Origin: Sporolactobacillus inulinus
Lineage (GTDB): Bacteria; Bacillota; Bacilli; Bacillales; Sporolactobacillaceae
Reading direction: 5' to 3'
Length of the DNA stretch: 53,164 nt
Assembly: GCF_006539285.1 (NCBI RefSeq)
Contig: NZ_BJMS01000019.1
Location: 1-53,164, forward strand
Shown here in pieces: positions 20,147-29,526 of this stretch. The position numbers and the translations under genes were made by a program. The notes beneath the pieces were generated by a model. That model was not told the DNA's origin, ran no database searches, and saw only the letters and a list, made by a program, of their open reading frames with translations. Every line of letters begins with the position of its first letter. Positions within the stretch are counted from its first letter, which is position 1.

Positions 20147-21070
20147 TTAAAGCATTTCAGGGACGCGTTCAGCATGCCGTGAAGTGGCAGTGCTGTTGAG
20201 CGTCCACTCTAACGCAGCCATACGCGCGGATACACCGTTTCGAATCTGCTTAAAGTATCGGGAGCGGCTGCATTCAACCAGTGCATCATCCATCTCTACG
20301 CCACGGTTGATCGGTCCCGGATGCATAATAATACTATCCGGTTTCATTCGCAGTGCACGGTCTTGCGTGAGTCCGTAACGCGCGTGGTATTGTTCTTTGC
20401 TCATCTTCATGGTGTGTTGGTGACGCTCGTGTTGTATACGAAGCATGATCACCGCATCAGCTTCCTCAACCGCTTGATCGACCGTCACATAGGTTCCGGG
20501 CAGCGCAGAATTGCTCCATTCTTTTGGGCTGGAAAGCAGGACGCGGCAGCCGAAGCGTTGCAGCACCTCGGCATCAGCATTTGCAACTCTGCTGTAGCGC
20601 AGGTCACCAATGATCGCGACTGTCCGTCCTTTTAAGTGAGTGAACGCTTCGCGCAGAGTCAGTAAATCCAGCAAGGCTTGAGTCGGATGATTTCCTGTAC
20701 CGTCTCCAGCATTTAGAATCGGAATATTAATCGTTCTAAGCTGCTCGTAGTATGCCTCCTGCTGATGGCGAATGACTACGGCTTTTGCACCGAGTGATTC
20801 CATCGTCCGAACCGTGTCGTAAAGGCTCTCGCCTTTTTGTGCACTTGACGTTTTACTGCTGAAATTAAGGACTTGGAAGCCAAGACGTCGTTCAGCCGTT
20901 TCAAAGCTGAAGCGCGTACGCGTACTCGGTTCGTAAAACAGATTAGCAACTAATGTATGGTTTGGTTCAAGCCATCCTTCATCACTCATGGCATTGATTT
21001 GCTCTGCACGGTCCAATAGTGAATGGATTTCTTCTACCGATAGATCATTCAAGCGAAGTAAATGAGCCAT
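20147..21070 (-). CDS. pyrB: aspartate carbamoyltransferase catalytic chain
   Basis: It condenses carbamoyl phosphate with aspartate to carbamoylaspartate. The 307-residue protein shows FYEPSTRTRFSFE (carbamoyl-phosphate loop, about residue 50), DGTGNHPTQALLDL and the C-terminal MHPGPINRG motif. It follows the second PyrR attenuator directly. There is no pyrI regulatory gene, as in Bacillales. No dihydroorotase gene follows, so the next pathway step must be encoded elsewhere. Confidence 0.97.
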   Translation of the reverse strand: MAHLLRLNDLSVEEIHSLLDRAEQINAMSDEGWLEPNHTLVANLFYEPSTRTRFSFETAERRLGFQVLNFSSKTSSAQKGESLYDTVRTMESLGAKAVVIRHQQEAYYEQLRTINIPILNAGDGTGNHPTQALLDLLTLREAFTHLKGRTVAIIGDLRYSRVANADAEVLQRFGCRVLLSSPKEWSNSALPGTYVTVDQAVEEADAVIMLRIQHERHQHTMKMSKEQYHARYGLTQDRALRMKPDSIIMHPGPINRGVEMDDALVECSRSRYFKQIRNGVSARMAALEWTLNSTATSRHAERVPEML

Positions 21071-21134
21071 TTGAAAATCCTCCTCTAAGCGTTATTCTGC
21101 TTCTTAACACATGCAACCATGTGCTGTTTTCCCC

Positions 21135-21228
21135 TACAAAAAAACCTCTTTGTCATTTTTCGACAAAGAGGTTTTGCAAATAAGCCGTATCGTTCGCTCA
21201 AGCCACTCTTTGTCAGTCTCACGGGACT
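21135..21228 (-). promoter_or_regulatory. PyrR-controlled attenuator between pyrR and pyrB
   Basis: In the transcript AGUCCCGUGAGACU (21228-21215) matches the PyrR-binding loop ARUCCNGNGAGGYU. It is followed by GACAAAGAG (antiterminator arm), CCUCUUUGUC, and GACAAAGAGG with a U run. The middle segment can pair with either outer copy, giving mutually exclusive antiterminator and terminator hairpins. UMP-bound PyrR would favour termination before pyrB. Confidence 0.85.
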
Positions 21229-21267
21229 GCCTTTTAAAAGGTGTTCGATGTGCTTCCATGGATCTCT

Positions 21268-21813
<546 letters not shown>

Positions 21814-21876
21814 TCACCTGCCAATTGTTTGCCATTTCTTAGCGGATCACTTTTCCATTTTTTGCCTCTGACGGCA

Positions 21877-21960
21877 TAAAAAAAGTCTTGCTGTTTCGAG
21901 CAAGAGACCGCAGTGTTGTCACTCATTGACAATCATCACCCTTCTTAGTCTCTCTGGACT
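21877..21960 (-). promoter_or_regulatory. pyr operon leader attenuator (PyrR-binding)
   Basis: AGUCCAGAGAGACU (21960-21947 in the transcript) fits the PyrR-binding consensus. It is followed by a terminator stem (AGCAAGA/GTCTTGCT, 21906-21885) and seven U (21884-21878). The AGAGAC of the binding loop can pair with GUCUCU of the terminator arm, a plausible antiterminator. Confidence 0.8.
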
Positions 21961-22001
21961 AAATTTAAAAGGAATTCATTCAGTTCATTTAAGCTACACA
22001 T

Positions 22002-22030
22002 AGTATCGCAAAACCGCTGTTATTTGTCAA
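22002..22030 (-). promoter_or_regulatory. sigma-A promoter of the pyr operon
   Basis: TTGACA (22030-22025), a 17-bp spacer and GATACT (22007-22002) lie about 40 nt upstream of the PyrR-binding element. Transcription would begin near 21995. Confidence 0.8.
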
Positions 22031-22048
22031 CGCAAGAAATTCTTTTTT

Positions 22049-22972
22049 TTATGAAGAATAGCGTCCGTTGCGCAATCCTTCCAACAAACGCGCCATATCG
22101 TCCGGAAGCGCAGCGCAAAAGAGCATCTGTTGGCGAGTCACCGGATGGATAAAGCCAAGTTCTGCGGCATGTAATGCTTGACCGTTGATTGGCAGCGTTT
22201 TTCGCGGTCCATATTTGGGGTCGCCGGCAAGCGGATGACCGATATAGGCCATATGAACGCGAATCTGGTGTGTACGCCCGGTTTCAAGCCTGCACGCAAC
22301 AAATGTATAATTCGAAAATCGTTCAAGAACTTTAAAATGGGTCACCGCATGTTTACTGTTCTTCTCAGTGACCGCCATTTTTTTTCGGTCTTTTTCCGAG
22401 CGGCCAATCGGAGCATCAATGATTCCTTCGTCATGAGGAAGATTTCCGTGAACGATCGCCAGATATTTGCGTTTTGTCGATTTATCTTTCAGCTGTTTCG
22501 CTAGCGAGCGATGGGCTTGGTCTGTTTTTGCGACCATCAACAGACCCGAGGTTTCCCGATCGATTCGATGAACGATCCCCGGACGCAAGATGCCATTAAT
22601 CCCAGAAAGATCCCGGCAATGTCCGAGTAATGCATTGACAAGCGTGCCGCTCATATGTCCCGGTGCCGGGTGAACGACCATTCCTCTCGGCTTATTGACC
22701 ACGATCACTGAACCATCCTCAAAAACAATGTCGAGCGGAATCTGCTCAGGAGAGACATTCAAGGGTTCGGGCTCTGGCAGATGGATCAATACTTGATCAT
22801 TGAAACGCAGCTTGTAACTGGTTTTTACTTGTGAACCATTAACGCGAATGTCACCGTTCTTAATTAATTGCTGGATCCGATTTCTCGATTCTGAGGCAAG
22901 CTTCCCGCTCAGCCAACGGTCGATTCGTGTTCCTTCGTCTTCGACTGTAATGTTATGAGTCAGTGGTTTCAT
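22049..22972 (-). CDS. rluD: RluD-family 23S rRNA pseudouridine synthase
   Basis: It isomerises uridines in 23S rRNA. The 307-residue protein has an N-terminal S4 RNA-binding domain (TRIDRWLSGKLASESRNRIQQLI). The catalytic core follows with GIVHRIDRETSGLLMVAKT, whose Asp is the nucleophile. It corresponds to B. subtilis ylyB, which lies between lspA and pyrR there too. The start overlaps the lspA stop (ATGA), so both are co-translated. The exact uridine target cannot be told from the sequence. Confidence 0.92.
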   Translation of the reverse strand: MKPLTHNITVEDEGTRIDRWLSGKLASESRNRIQQLIKNGDIRVNGSQVKTSYKLRFNDQVLIHLPEPEPLNVSPEQIPLDIVFEDGSVIVVNKPRGMVVHPAPGHMSGTLVNALLGHCRDLSGINGILRPGIVHRIDRETSGLLMVAKTDQAHRSLAKQLKDKSTKRKYLAIVHGNLPHDEGIIDAPIGRSEKDRKKMAVTEKNSKHAVTHFKVLERFSNYTFVACRLETGRTHQIRVHMAYIGHPLAGDPKYGPRKTLPINGQALHAAELGFIHPVTRQQMLFCAALPDDMARLLEGLRNGRYSS

Positions 22973-23427
22973 TGACGATCCTTCTTTCCATCAAGGAAGA
23001 GATAGATGATCAGTAGAACCACCCCAAGAAACAACGAGGAGTCTGCAAGGTTAAACACCGGAAAATTATAACGGATGAGATAAAAGTGTAGAAAGTCGAC
23101 CACTTCACCGCGAAAGAGCCGATCAACGAAATTGCCGAGTGTCCCACCAATGATCAAACCTAATGACGTCCCTAAAAGCGGTTGTTTTCTGCCAAGTGTC
23201 TGCATGTAATAAATGACAATAATTAAAACAACCGCGGTAATGATGAAAAAGAACACAAATTGACCTTCTAAAATACTCCAGGCAGCACCATTGTTGCGTA
23301 TCGAGGTCAAATAAAAAAAGTTGGGAATCATCGTAATACTTTGACCTAGAGCCATATTATGTACAACCAACCCTTTTGAACATTGGTCGATAATCAAGAT
23401 AATAAGCGCAAGTGCATAATAAACCAT
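22969..23427 (-). CDS. lspA: lipoprotein signal peptidase (signal peptidase II)
   Basis: A membrane aspartyl protease that cleaves prolipoprotein signal peptides after lipidation. The 152-residue protein has four hydrophobic segments (about 4-22, 56-80, 88-105 and 127-145). It shows NNGAAWSI, GGTLGNFVDRLFRGEVVDFLHF and FNLADSSLFLG, which carry the conserved Asn/Asp pair of the active site. Length and context (between ylyA-like and rluD genes) match the Bacillus arrangement. Confidence 0.96.
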   Translation of the reverse strand: MVYYALALIILIIDQCSKGLVVHNMALGQSITMIPNFFYLTSIRNNGAAWSILEGQFVFFFIITAVVLIIVIYYMQTLGRKQPLLGTSLGLIIGGTLGNFVDRLFRGEVVDFLHFYLIRYNFPVFNLADSSLFLGVVLLIIYLFLDGKKDRQ

Positions 23428-23542
23428 TAATGAATTCCTCCATTGCGTGAAAGTATGCGTTAATCCAATTTATTTTAGCATACTTATCATTAAAGAGATA
23501 TGTACACAGCGGGCTTTGAAGCTACCCGCTGCACAGAGCACA

Positions 23543-24211
23543 CTAATCGTTGTCTTCATTCTCCGAAGCCCAATGGTCATAATGATGATTTTTCAGAACC
23601 GTTATTTCATCATCTCCCGAAAACCCGCCAATATCCGTTGCGGCAAATGCTTCAAATTCTTCGACAAAACCGATGCCTTCTTCATCATCACTGTAAGGCG
23701 CGTCTTCAAAAACGCCTTCCTGATCGTTGAATTGTGAGACAAGATCAAATGCGTTTTCTTCATTAAAACTGTTGCTCTGAAAATCGTTCACATCACGCTT
23801 TTCCAAATCTGCAATGACCGACTCCTCCACGGGACGAACCCGATTATGATGTGTGCGATCTGAAAGACTTACCGTTGTACGTGCCGTTGGCAAAGCATTT
23901 AACCGTGCACGGGGAATTTTTTCGCCGGTTTTCTCATCATACCCATAGGTTCCCTTCTCGATTTTTTTCAGTGCATGATTGATCTCTTCCAGTTCATTCC
24001 GTTCCATCTTGTGAAACGCCAGATCCTTTTCCCGATCGTAGAGCTGCGTTGCCGATTCTGCCGGATGATTGTCGTACTGTGACAACTCTCCAGAAGCGAT
24101 ATCCGAAACCGATCCAAGTTCAGCAGCTGTCTCCTGATCACTGCGCAGTTTGTGCTCCAGTTCGGATTTGCGTTTCATAAGTCTTTTTCTGATTCTTCGA
24201 TAGCCAAACAT
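23543..24211 (-). CDS. ylyA: TraR/DksA-family protein, YlyA-like
   Basis: The N-terminal half (MFGYRRIRKRLMKRKSELEHKL...) is a basic coiled coil. It is followed by LEEINHALKKIEKGTYGYDEKTGEKIPRARLNALPTA, the DksA/TraR-like segment without intact zinc cysteines (YGYDEKTG replaces YGxCxxCG). The C-terminal 90 residues are acidic and low in complexity. B. subtilis ylyA, a sporulation-linked RNA-polymerase-associated protein, occupies the same place between ileS and lspA. The start is uncertain: ATG 24211 is chosen, with 24178 as an alternative and an open frame to 24250. The only good ribosome-binding sequence (AGGGGG) lies in a hairpin. Confidence 0.75.
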   Translation of the reverse strand: MFGYRRIRKRLMKRKSELEHKLRSDQETAAELGSVSDIASGELSQYDNHPAESATQLYDREKDLAFHKMERNELEEINHALKKIEKGTYGYDEKTGEKIPRARLNALPTARTTVSLSDRTHHNRVRPVEESVIADLEKRDVNDFQSNSFNEENAFDLVSQFNDQEGVFEDAPYSDDEEGIGFVEEFEAFAATDIGGFSGDDEITVLKNHHYDHWASENEDND

Positions 24212-24214
24212 CGC

Positions 24215-24278
24215 TATAAAAAATCCCCCTTTTTCACCCGCGCACATCAATTAGTGTGGAGTAAAGGAGGATTTTTAG
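24215..24278 (-). terminator. hairpin between ileS and ylyA containing the ylyA ribosome-binding sequence
   Basis: On the minus strand AAAATCCTCCTTT (after the ileS stop) pairs with AAAGGGGGATTTT, one G-U included, and is followed by TTTTTTAT. It looks like an intrinsic terminator, yet its 3' arm holds the GGGGG that would serve ylyA translation. The function is ambiguous. Confidence 0.55.
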
Positions 24279-24326
24279 CCTGCGTATTTTTAGGTATTTT
24301 GGGAAACATTTACTTAATCATTACAT

Positions 24327-27098
24327 TTAGTCAAGCGTTACGCCGGCGTAATCATGACGCACCGTTTCTGCACATTGCGCACACAAAGTCGGATGTTCAG
24401 GATCCTCTCCGACACTCGGCAATACAGCCCAGCAGCGTTCACATTTTTGTCCTTCTGCTACTGAAACCAAAACGGAAAGACGATCGTATCGATCTGCTGA
24501 TTCTGGAGCATCTTCACAATCCTTAACCAATACTCGAGAAACGATCAGCAATTTGTCTAGATTCTCAACATTTTTCAGGAAAGCTGTTTCCGGTTTCACG
24601 TAAAGGGTTACTGAAGCCTCCAGAGACTTGCCGATTTGTTTTGCATCACGAGCTTTTTCCAGTGATTTGAACACATCGTCGCGTACAGCAAGTAATGCTG
24701 TCCATTTCTTTTCCAGTGCTTCTGCATCGGCAATTGGTTCGTTTTCCGGCATATCCGTCAGTTGAACATATTTAGAAATAGCCAATGCGCCCGGAATGTT
24801 TTGCCAAATTTCCTCAGCTGTATGCGGAATGATCGGCGAGAGAATTTTTGTCATCGCAACGACGGTTTTATAAAGAACCGTTTGTGCTGAGCGGCGAACC
24901 AGCGAATTCTTAGGTTGCACATAAAGGGCATCTTTAGCGATATCCATGTAAAAAGCGCTAAGATCGAGCGAGCAGTAGTTCTGCAATGCTTTGTATACGT
25001 TCAGGAATTGATACGCACTATAATTGTTCAGGCATGTATCAATAAAATGATTTAGTTTTACCAGCATATATTGTTCCAGTTCCGGCATATCTTGAGTAGG
25101 AACGATTTTGTCGACAGTAAAGTCGTTTAAGTTTCCTAACATGAAGCGAACTGTATTTCGAATCTTCCGGTAAACTTCTGCAACCTGACCAAGAATTTCA
25201 TTCGACACTCGAGCATCTGCCTGATAATCAACGGAAGCGACCCAAAGTCGGATAATGTCGGCGCCGTACTGCTGCATCACTTTCATTGGATCAATAACGT
25301 TACCGACCGATTTACTCATTTTAAGTCCTTTGCCGTCGAGCGTAAAGCCATGACTTAATATTTGTTTGTAGGGTGCATGGCCGGTGACCGCTACAGATGT
25401 CGCAAGCGATGAGTTGAACCAGCCGCGATACTGATCGGATCCTTCGAGATATAGATCCGCCGGACGTCTCAATCCTTCACGAGTTGTCAATACACCTTGG
25501 TGCGATGAACCGGAATCGAACCATACATCCATAATATCGGTTTCTTTCTTGAATGTACCGTTTGGACTATGTTCCGATGTAAATCCTTCCGGAAGCAGAT
25601 CTTTGACATCCCATTTGAACCAGACGTTTGACCCGTGTTCGCGGAACAATTCCGCTACATGCTGAATGGTTTGATCGGTGATGATTGCTTCTCCGTCTTC
25701 GCCATAAAATACCGGAATCGGAACGCCCCAAGCGCGCTGGCGAGAGATGCACCAGTCTTCGCGATCCTTGATCATGTTCGTCATCCGTACATCGCCCCAC
25801 GACGGAATCCAATGAACCTCATGAATTGCACTGAGAATGTCATCTCGGAATGCTTTGATCGAAGCGAACCATTGCTCCGTAGCCCTCCAAATCACCGGCT
25901 TTTTTGTTCTCCAGTCATGTGGATAGGAGTGGGTAAAGGTACCGACTTTCAACAATGCGCCGACTTCTTTTAGTTTTTCGATGACCGGTTCGTTGGCCTT
26001 CTCATAGAACACCCCTTCGAAACCAGGGGCTTCATCAGTCATGCAGCCGTGATCATCAACCGGGCACAAAATATCCAAGCCATACTTTTTGCCGATGTAG
26101 AAGTCGTCGGCACCAAAACCAGGTGCTGTGTGTACACATCCGGTACCGGCATCCAAAGTGACATGATCGCCGAGAATCATAAGTGATGGACGATCATAGA
26201 ACGGGTGTCGGCATACGACATGTTCCAATTCTTTGCCGTTCACCGTGCGCAGCACTTTCGGCTCATTCCACTCAAATGTTTTCGTCAATTTCTCAACAAG
26301 CTCGGAAGCGACCACAAATTTGCGATCCTCAACTTGAACAACGCTGTATTCAAATTTCGGATTGACAGCAATCGCTAAGTTCGCCGGCATTGTCCAAGGT
26401 GTTGTTGTCCAGATGATGACTTCCTCATCATGATTTAAAACACCTTTACCATCCGTTACATGGAACGCAACGTAGATCGAGTACGATTTAACATCCTTAT
26501 ATTCGATTTCCGCTTCAGCAAGTGCGGATTCAGAAGAAGGCGACCAATAAACCGTTTTCTTATCTTTATAGATATATCCTTTTTTCGCCATTTCTCCAAA
26601 GACCTTGATCTGTTCCGCTTCAAATGCTTTGTGAAGGGTCAGATAAGGATGTTCCCAATCCCCGCGAACACCCAGCCTTTTAAATTGCTTCTTTTGCTGT
26701 TCAACTTGACCCAAAGCATATTCTTTACATTTTTCACGAAGATCAGCAACAGACATTTTCTTTCGATCAATACCTTTTTTCGCCAATTGCTGCTCGATTG
26801 GAAGTCCATGGGTATCCCAGCCGGGAACATAATACGTTTGATAACCGCTCATTGATTTAAATCGGTTAATGATGTCCTTGAGTACTTTGTTTTCAGCATG
26901 ACCAATATGGATATTTCCGTTTGCATACGGAGGACCATCATGAAGAATAAACGTTGGTTTGCCTTCGTTTACTTTTAATGATTGTTCATAGATATGTTCT
27001 TGATCCCATTGTTCTTGCATTTTGGGTTCTTTCATCGGAAGACCGCCGCGCATTTTAAATTTTGTTTTCGGCATCAATAATGTCTTCTTGTAATCCAT
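24327..27098 (-). CDS. ileS: isoleucyl-tRNA synthetase
   Basis: It charges tRNA-Ile. The 923-residue class I enzyme has HIGH at [10 protein letters not shown] (about residue 65) and an editing domain in the middle. KMSKS is in LKMSKSVGN (about 595), followed by the anticodon-binding region. A C-terminal zinc site is formed by CERCW...LCAQC (about 885-910). The length is typical of bacterial IleS1. Expression is controlled by an upstream T-box leader with an Ile specifier. The gene follows divIVA as in B. subtilis. Confidence 0.98.
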   Translation of the reverse strand: MDYKKTLLMPKTKFKMRGGLPMKEPKMQEQWDQEHIYEQSLKVNEGKPTFILHDGPPYANGNIHIGHAENKVLKDIINRFKSMSGYQTYYVPGWDTHGLPIEQQLAKKGIDRKKMSVADLREKCKEYALGQVEQQKKQFKRLGVRGDWEHPYLTLHKAFEAEQIKVFGEMAKKGYIYKDKKTVYWSPSSESALAEAEIEYKDVKSYSIYVAFHVTDGKGVLNHDEEVIIWTTTPWTMPANLAIAVNPKFEYSVVQVEDRKFVVASELVEKLTKTFEWNEPKVLRTVNGKELEHVVCRHPFYDRPSLMILGDHVTLDAGTGCVHTAPGFGADDFYIGKKYGLDILCPVDDHGCMTDEAPGFEGVFYEKANEPVIEKLKEVGALLKVGTFTHSYPHDWRTKKPVIWRATEQWFASIKAFRDDILSAIHEVHWIPSWGDVRMTNMIKDREDWCISRQRAWGVPIPVFYGEDGEAIITDQTIQHVAELFREHGSNVWFKWDVKDLLPEGFTSEHSPNGTFKKETDIMDVWFDSGSSHQGVLTTREGLRRPADLYLEGSDQYRGWFNSSLATSVAVTGHAPYKQILSHGFTLDGKGLKMSKSVGNVIDPMKVMQQYGADIIRLWVASVDYQADARVSNEILGQVAEVYRKIRNTVRFMLGNLNDFTVDKIVPTQDMPELEQYMLVKLNHFIDTCLNNYSAYQFLNVYKALQNYCSLDLSAFYMDIAKDALYVQPKNSLVRRSAQTVLYKTVVAMTKILSPIIPHTAEEIWQNIPGALAISKYVQLTDMPENEPIADAEALEKKWTALLAVRDDVFKSLEKARDAKQIGKSLEASVTLYVKPETAFLKNVENLDKLLIVSRVLVKDCEDAPESADRYDRLSVLVSVAEGQKCERCWAVLPSVGEDPEHPTLCAQCAETVRHDYAGVTLD

Positions 27099-27140
27099 AG
27101 AAATACGCCTCCAGCTTTCTGTTATCTATTTTTACTATAT

Positions 27141-27412
27141 AAAAAGTCCTTCCATCCCAAAGGGACGGAAGGACCGCGGTACCACCCTAATAGCAGAGTA
27201 AAGATATAGTCTGCCACTCATGATTATCTTAACGCGAATCAACGTCGGGCACTACTCGATCTCGCTCAAGATCGTTCATACCCGAACTCAAGGGTGATCT
27301 TCCTTGCTGCCATCCACACCGGGCTTACACCATCCCCCGGCTCGCTGAGTGGTCTTGCAACAAGTACTCTCCCTCTCACAGATTTATTATCCGTTTAATT
27401 CCATGTTACCCA
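27141..27412 (-). ncRNA. T-box leader of ileS (Ile specifier AUC)
   Basis: The transcript shows the T-box core GGGTGGTACCGCG (27187-27175) and the stem I landmarks GAGAGTA and GATGGTGTAAGCC. A GATCACCCTTGAG segment suggests AUC (27298-27296) as specifier codon. The terminator stem GTCCTTCC/GGAAGGAC (27174-27146) with U run follows. Uncharged tRNA-Ile would stabilise the antiterminator and permit ileS transcription. Confidence 0.92.
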
Positions 27413-27433
27413 TAAAAAAATGGATTTAAGCAC

Positions 27434-27462
27434 AGTATATGCAATTCGTCGTGCTGCGTCAA
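27434..27462 (-). promoter_or_regulatory. sigma-A promoter of ileS
   Basis: TTGACG (27462-27457), 17-bp spacer and TATACT (27439-27434) sit just upstream of the T-box leader, between divIVA and ileS. Confidence 0.85.
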
Positions 27463-27470
27463 GCCTGTGT

Positions 27471-27983
27471 TTAAATCATTTCGCTGCTTTCTGCTTCATT
27501 GTTAGCGCCTTCATCGTTTGAATTAACGCTCATGCTTTTCCAATCATCACTTTTCAGCAGTTCTAATTGGGCCTCAATAAGCATCTGGAAACGTGTTCGG
27601 TAAACATTAGCTTCCTTCTTCAATTCCTCAATATTCAGGGTCACTTTGCGTGATTTCTCTAGTGCCTCATTGATGATCCGATCAGCATTTTTCTTCGCTT
27701 CCATCACGATCAGCTTTGCTTCTTTGTTTGCATTTTGCTTTACTTCTTCTGCCGTTTCCTGAGCAACAAGAATACTCTTATTCAGCGTTGTTTCAATGTT
27801 GGAAAAGTGGCTCAGTTTTTCACTCGTATTTTTGGCTTCCTGTTCGAGATCCTTCTTTTCACGGATCAGTGCTTCGTAATCTTTGATAATTTGATCAAGA
27901 AAATCATTAACTTCATCTTCGTCATAGCCGCGAAAACCGCGTGTAAACGTTTTGTTATGAATATCCAAGGGTGTCAATGGCAT
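27471..27983 (-). CDS. divIVA: DivIVA cell-pole/septum targeting protein
   Basis: It recognises negatively curved membrane at septa and poles and positions division and chromosome-anchoring proteins. The start is ATG 27983 (MPLTPLDIHNKTFTRGFRGYDEDEVNDFLDQI), the highly conserved membrane-binding N-domain, with GGAGG 8 nt upstream. An in-frame GTG at 27992 is in that ribosome-binding site. The remaining 170-residue protein is mostly coiled coil. It follows ylmH and precedes ileS, the usual Bacillales arrangement. Confidence 0.95.
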   Translation of the reverse strand: MPLTPLDIHNKTFTRGFRGYDEDEVNDFLDQIIKDYEALIREKKDLEQEAKNTSEKLSHFSNIETTLNKSILVAQETAEEVKQNANKEAKLIVMEAKKNADRIINEALEKSRKVTLNIEELKKEANVYRTRFQMLIEAQLELLKSDDWKSMSVNSNDEGANNEAESSEMI

Positions 27984-28019
27984 CCTGGCCACCTCCGTAT
28001 CAATTTACAAATAATTCGT

Positions 28020-28793
28020 TTAGTTTAGTCTACCATATTGTAACCGAATTTTGTTCTTCTTTGTCAAACCTCCGCAAGATATAATTTTACTTCGACCGTG
28101 TCCTCTGAGTGAGATCACATCGCCCTCACGAATATCAAAATTACGTTTTTCAACAATTTCCCAGTTTACTTTTGCCAAGCCGCGCGCAATCGCTTCGGAC
28201 GCTTTCACTCTTGGTAAATGATAGATTTCAGAGAGCAGCGTGTCCAGTCTTAATGAAGATACGGTTCCCTCTGAATAAGTCCAGCCATCGGCAGTATGTA
28301 ACAAATTTTTTGGTAAAATCGGCCGGCAAGAAACGCTCAGCTTTCCAACGGATGTGAGGTGAAGCATAAAATAGGGTTCCAGTTCTTTAACACAAATAAA
28401 CTGCGCCGCTTCTTCTCCAATCAAAAGATCGCCGATTTTGTTTCTGGAGATACCTGAACCCAGGAGTGCTCCAAGCAATTCAGGATGAGTAACCGAGCCA
28501 AATTTAGCAGGATAACGAACGTCTAGATAGGCAAGGTCAAAGGGGTCTGAATCCGGCTCAAAATAAGGCGGGAGCAATAAAGCGCGTGCACGCTCCGCAT
28601 GTTCATATCCTCCGAAAATAGACAAATGAACGGCATCGTTCTTGCCAATTAAAGACCTCAATATTGTCTGCTGTCTTGGATCCATAAAGTCGGTTAATCT
28701 TGGAATATATCGCTGTGAAACTTGGTCGATCAAATCAAGGAAATGATCGATCAGCGCGCGCTCCTCGGGACGAAAATGTTCATAAATAGACAT
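28020..28793 (-). CDS. ylmH: YlmH, S4-domain RNA-binding protein
   Basis: The 257-residue protein has an N-terminal ylmH domain (SIYEHFRPEERALIDHFLD..., TDFMDPRQQTIL). A C-terminal S4 RNA-binding domain follows (SSLRLDTLLSEIYHLPRVKASEAI...RNFDIREGDVISLRGHGRSKI). Homologs associate with ribosomes and act in ribosome rescue or quality control. It is in the sepF-ylmG-ylmH-divIVA block. The ribosome-binding site is weak and only 9 nt separate it from the upstream gene, suggesting coupled translation. Confidence 0.92.
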   Translation of the reverse strand: MSIYEHFRPEERALIDHFLDLIDQVSQRYIPRLTDFMDPRQQTILRSLIGKNDAVHLSIFGGYEHAERARALLLPPYFEPDSDPFDLAYLDVRYPAKFGSVTHPELLGALLGSGISRNKIGDLLIGEEAAQFICVKELEPYFMLHLTSVGKLSVSCRPILPKNLLHTADGWTYSEGTVSSLRLDTLLSEIYHLPRVKASEAIARGLAKVNWEIVEKRNFDIREGDVISLRGHGRSKIISCGGLTKKNKIRLQYGRLN

Positions 28794-28802
28794 GGAACAG
28801 CT

Positions 28803-29066
28803 TCATCCGAAAAGATAGCCCAAATAAAAGATTCCGCGCGTTGCAAGTTTTAATATAAGGAACGCGATAATTGGCGACAGGTCAATGACACCGCCGATTG
28901 GCGGTATGATACGCCTGAACGGCTCAAGGAACGGCTCGCAAACTCTGGCAAACAATCTGCCGATCGACGAATCCTGAACACTCGGGACCCAAGACATTAA
29001 AATGTAAATAATTAAAATCCAAGAATAGATATTAATAACTTGTGCAAGAAAAGCTGCTATGATCAA
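28803..29066 (-). CDS. ylmG: YggT/YlmG-family membrane protein
   Basis: A small membrane protein with two hydrophobic segments (about 1-23 and 60-85) separated by the conserved SWVPSVQDS...VCEPFLEPFRRIIPPIGGVIDLSPI loop. It co-occurs with sepF in Gram-positives, and its role in division or membrane organisation is poorly defined. I choose TTG 29066 with GAGG 8 nt upstream. The in-frame GTG at 29075 overlaps that GAGG. Confidence 0.9.
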   Translation of the reverse strand: MIIAAFLAQVINIYSWILIIYILMSWVPSVQDSSIGRLFARVCEPFLEPFRRIIPPIGGVIDLSPIIAFLILKLATRGIFYLGYLFG

Positions 29067-29082
29067 GCGATTCACCTCAATG

Positions 29083-29511
29083 CTATTTGTGTTCCGGCCA
29101 GTTGCTGATCATGCCGGATATATCAACCTGTTCCGGAGCAAAAAGAAACGTATTATGTCCTATTTTGCGAATCTGTCCATTCAGAGCGAAGGCAGTTCCA
29201 CCGATAAAATCCAAGATACGCTGCCCCTGATCTTTGCTTGTTCCTTGAAGGTTGCAAATGACCGTCTGTTTGCTTTTCAAGTAAGCAACAATCTCTTCAA
29301 CCTCTTCAAAACGCTTCGGTTCAACAAGCACGACCTTGGTTTGCTGATGAACGTTCTGTATCGCAACGATTTTTCCGTTTTTTTCCACAGAACGTTGATT
29401 TTGAACCGGTTTTGCCTTTTCTTTATCAACAGTTGCTGCTGCAAAGTCTTCTGAGCTGTCCACGGTTTCCTCAAGATCAAAAAATTGTTTCAATTTCCCC
29501 TTCAGACCCAT
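29083..29511 (-). CDS. sepF: SepF cell division protein
   Basis: It bundles and tethers FtsZ to the membrane. The 142-residue protein has an amphipathic N-terminus (MGLKGKLKQFFDL), a variable linker, and a C-terminal SepF domain (KVVLVEPKRFEEVEEIVAYLKSKQTVICNLQGT, QRILDFIGGTAFAL). It lies between ylmE and ylmG as in B. subtilis. Confidence 0.96.
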   Translation of the reverse strand: MGLKGKLKQFFDLEETVDSSEDFAAATVDKEKAKPVQNQRSVEKNGKIVAIQNVHQQTKVVLVEPKRFEEVEEIVAYLKSKQTVICNLQGTSKDQGQRILDFIGGTAFALNGQIRKIGHNTFLFAPEQVDISGMISNWPEHK

Positions 29512-29526
29512 GCTGCTCTTCTCCTT

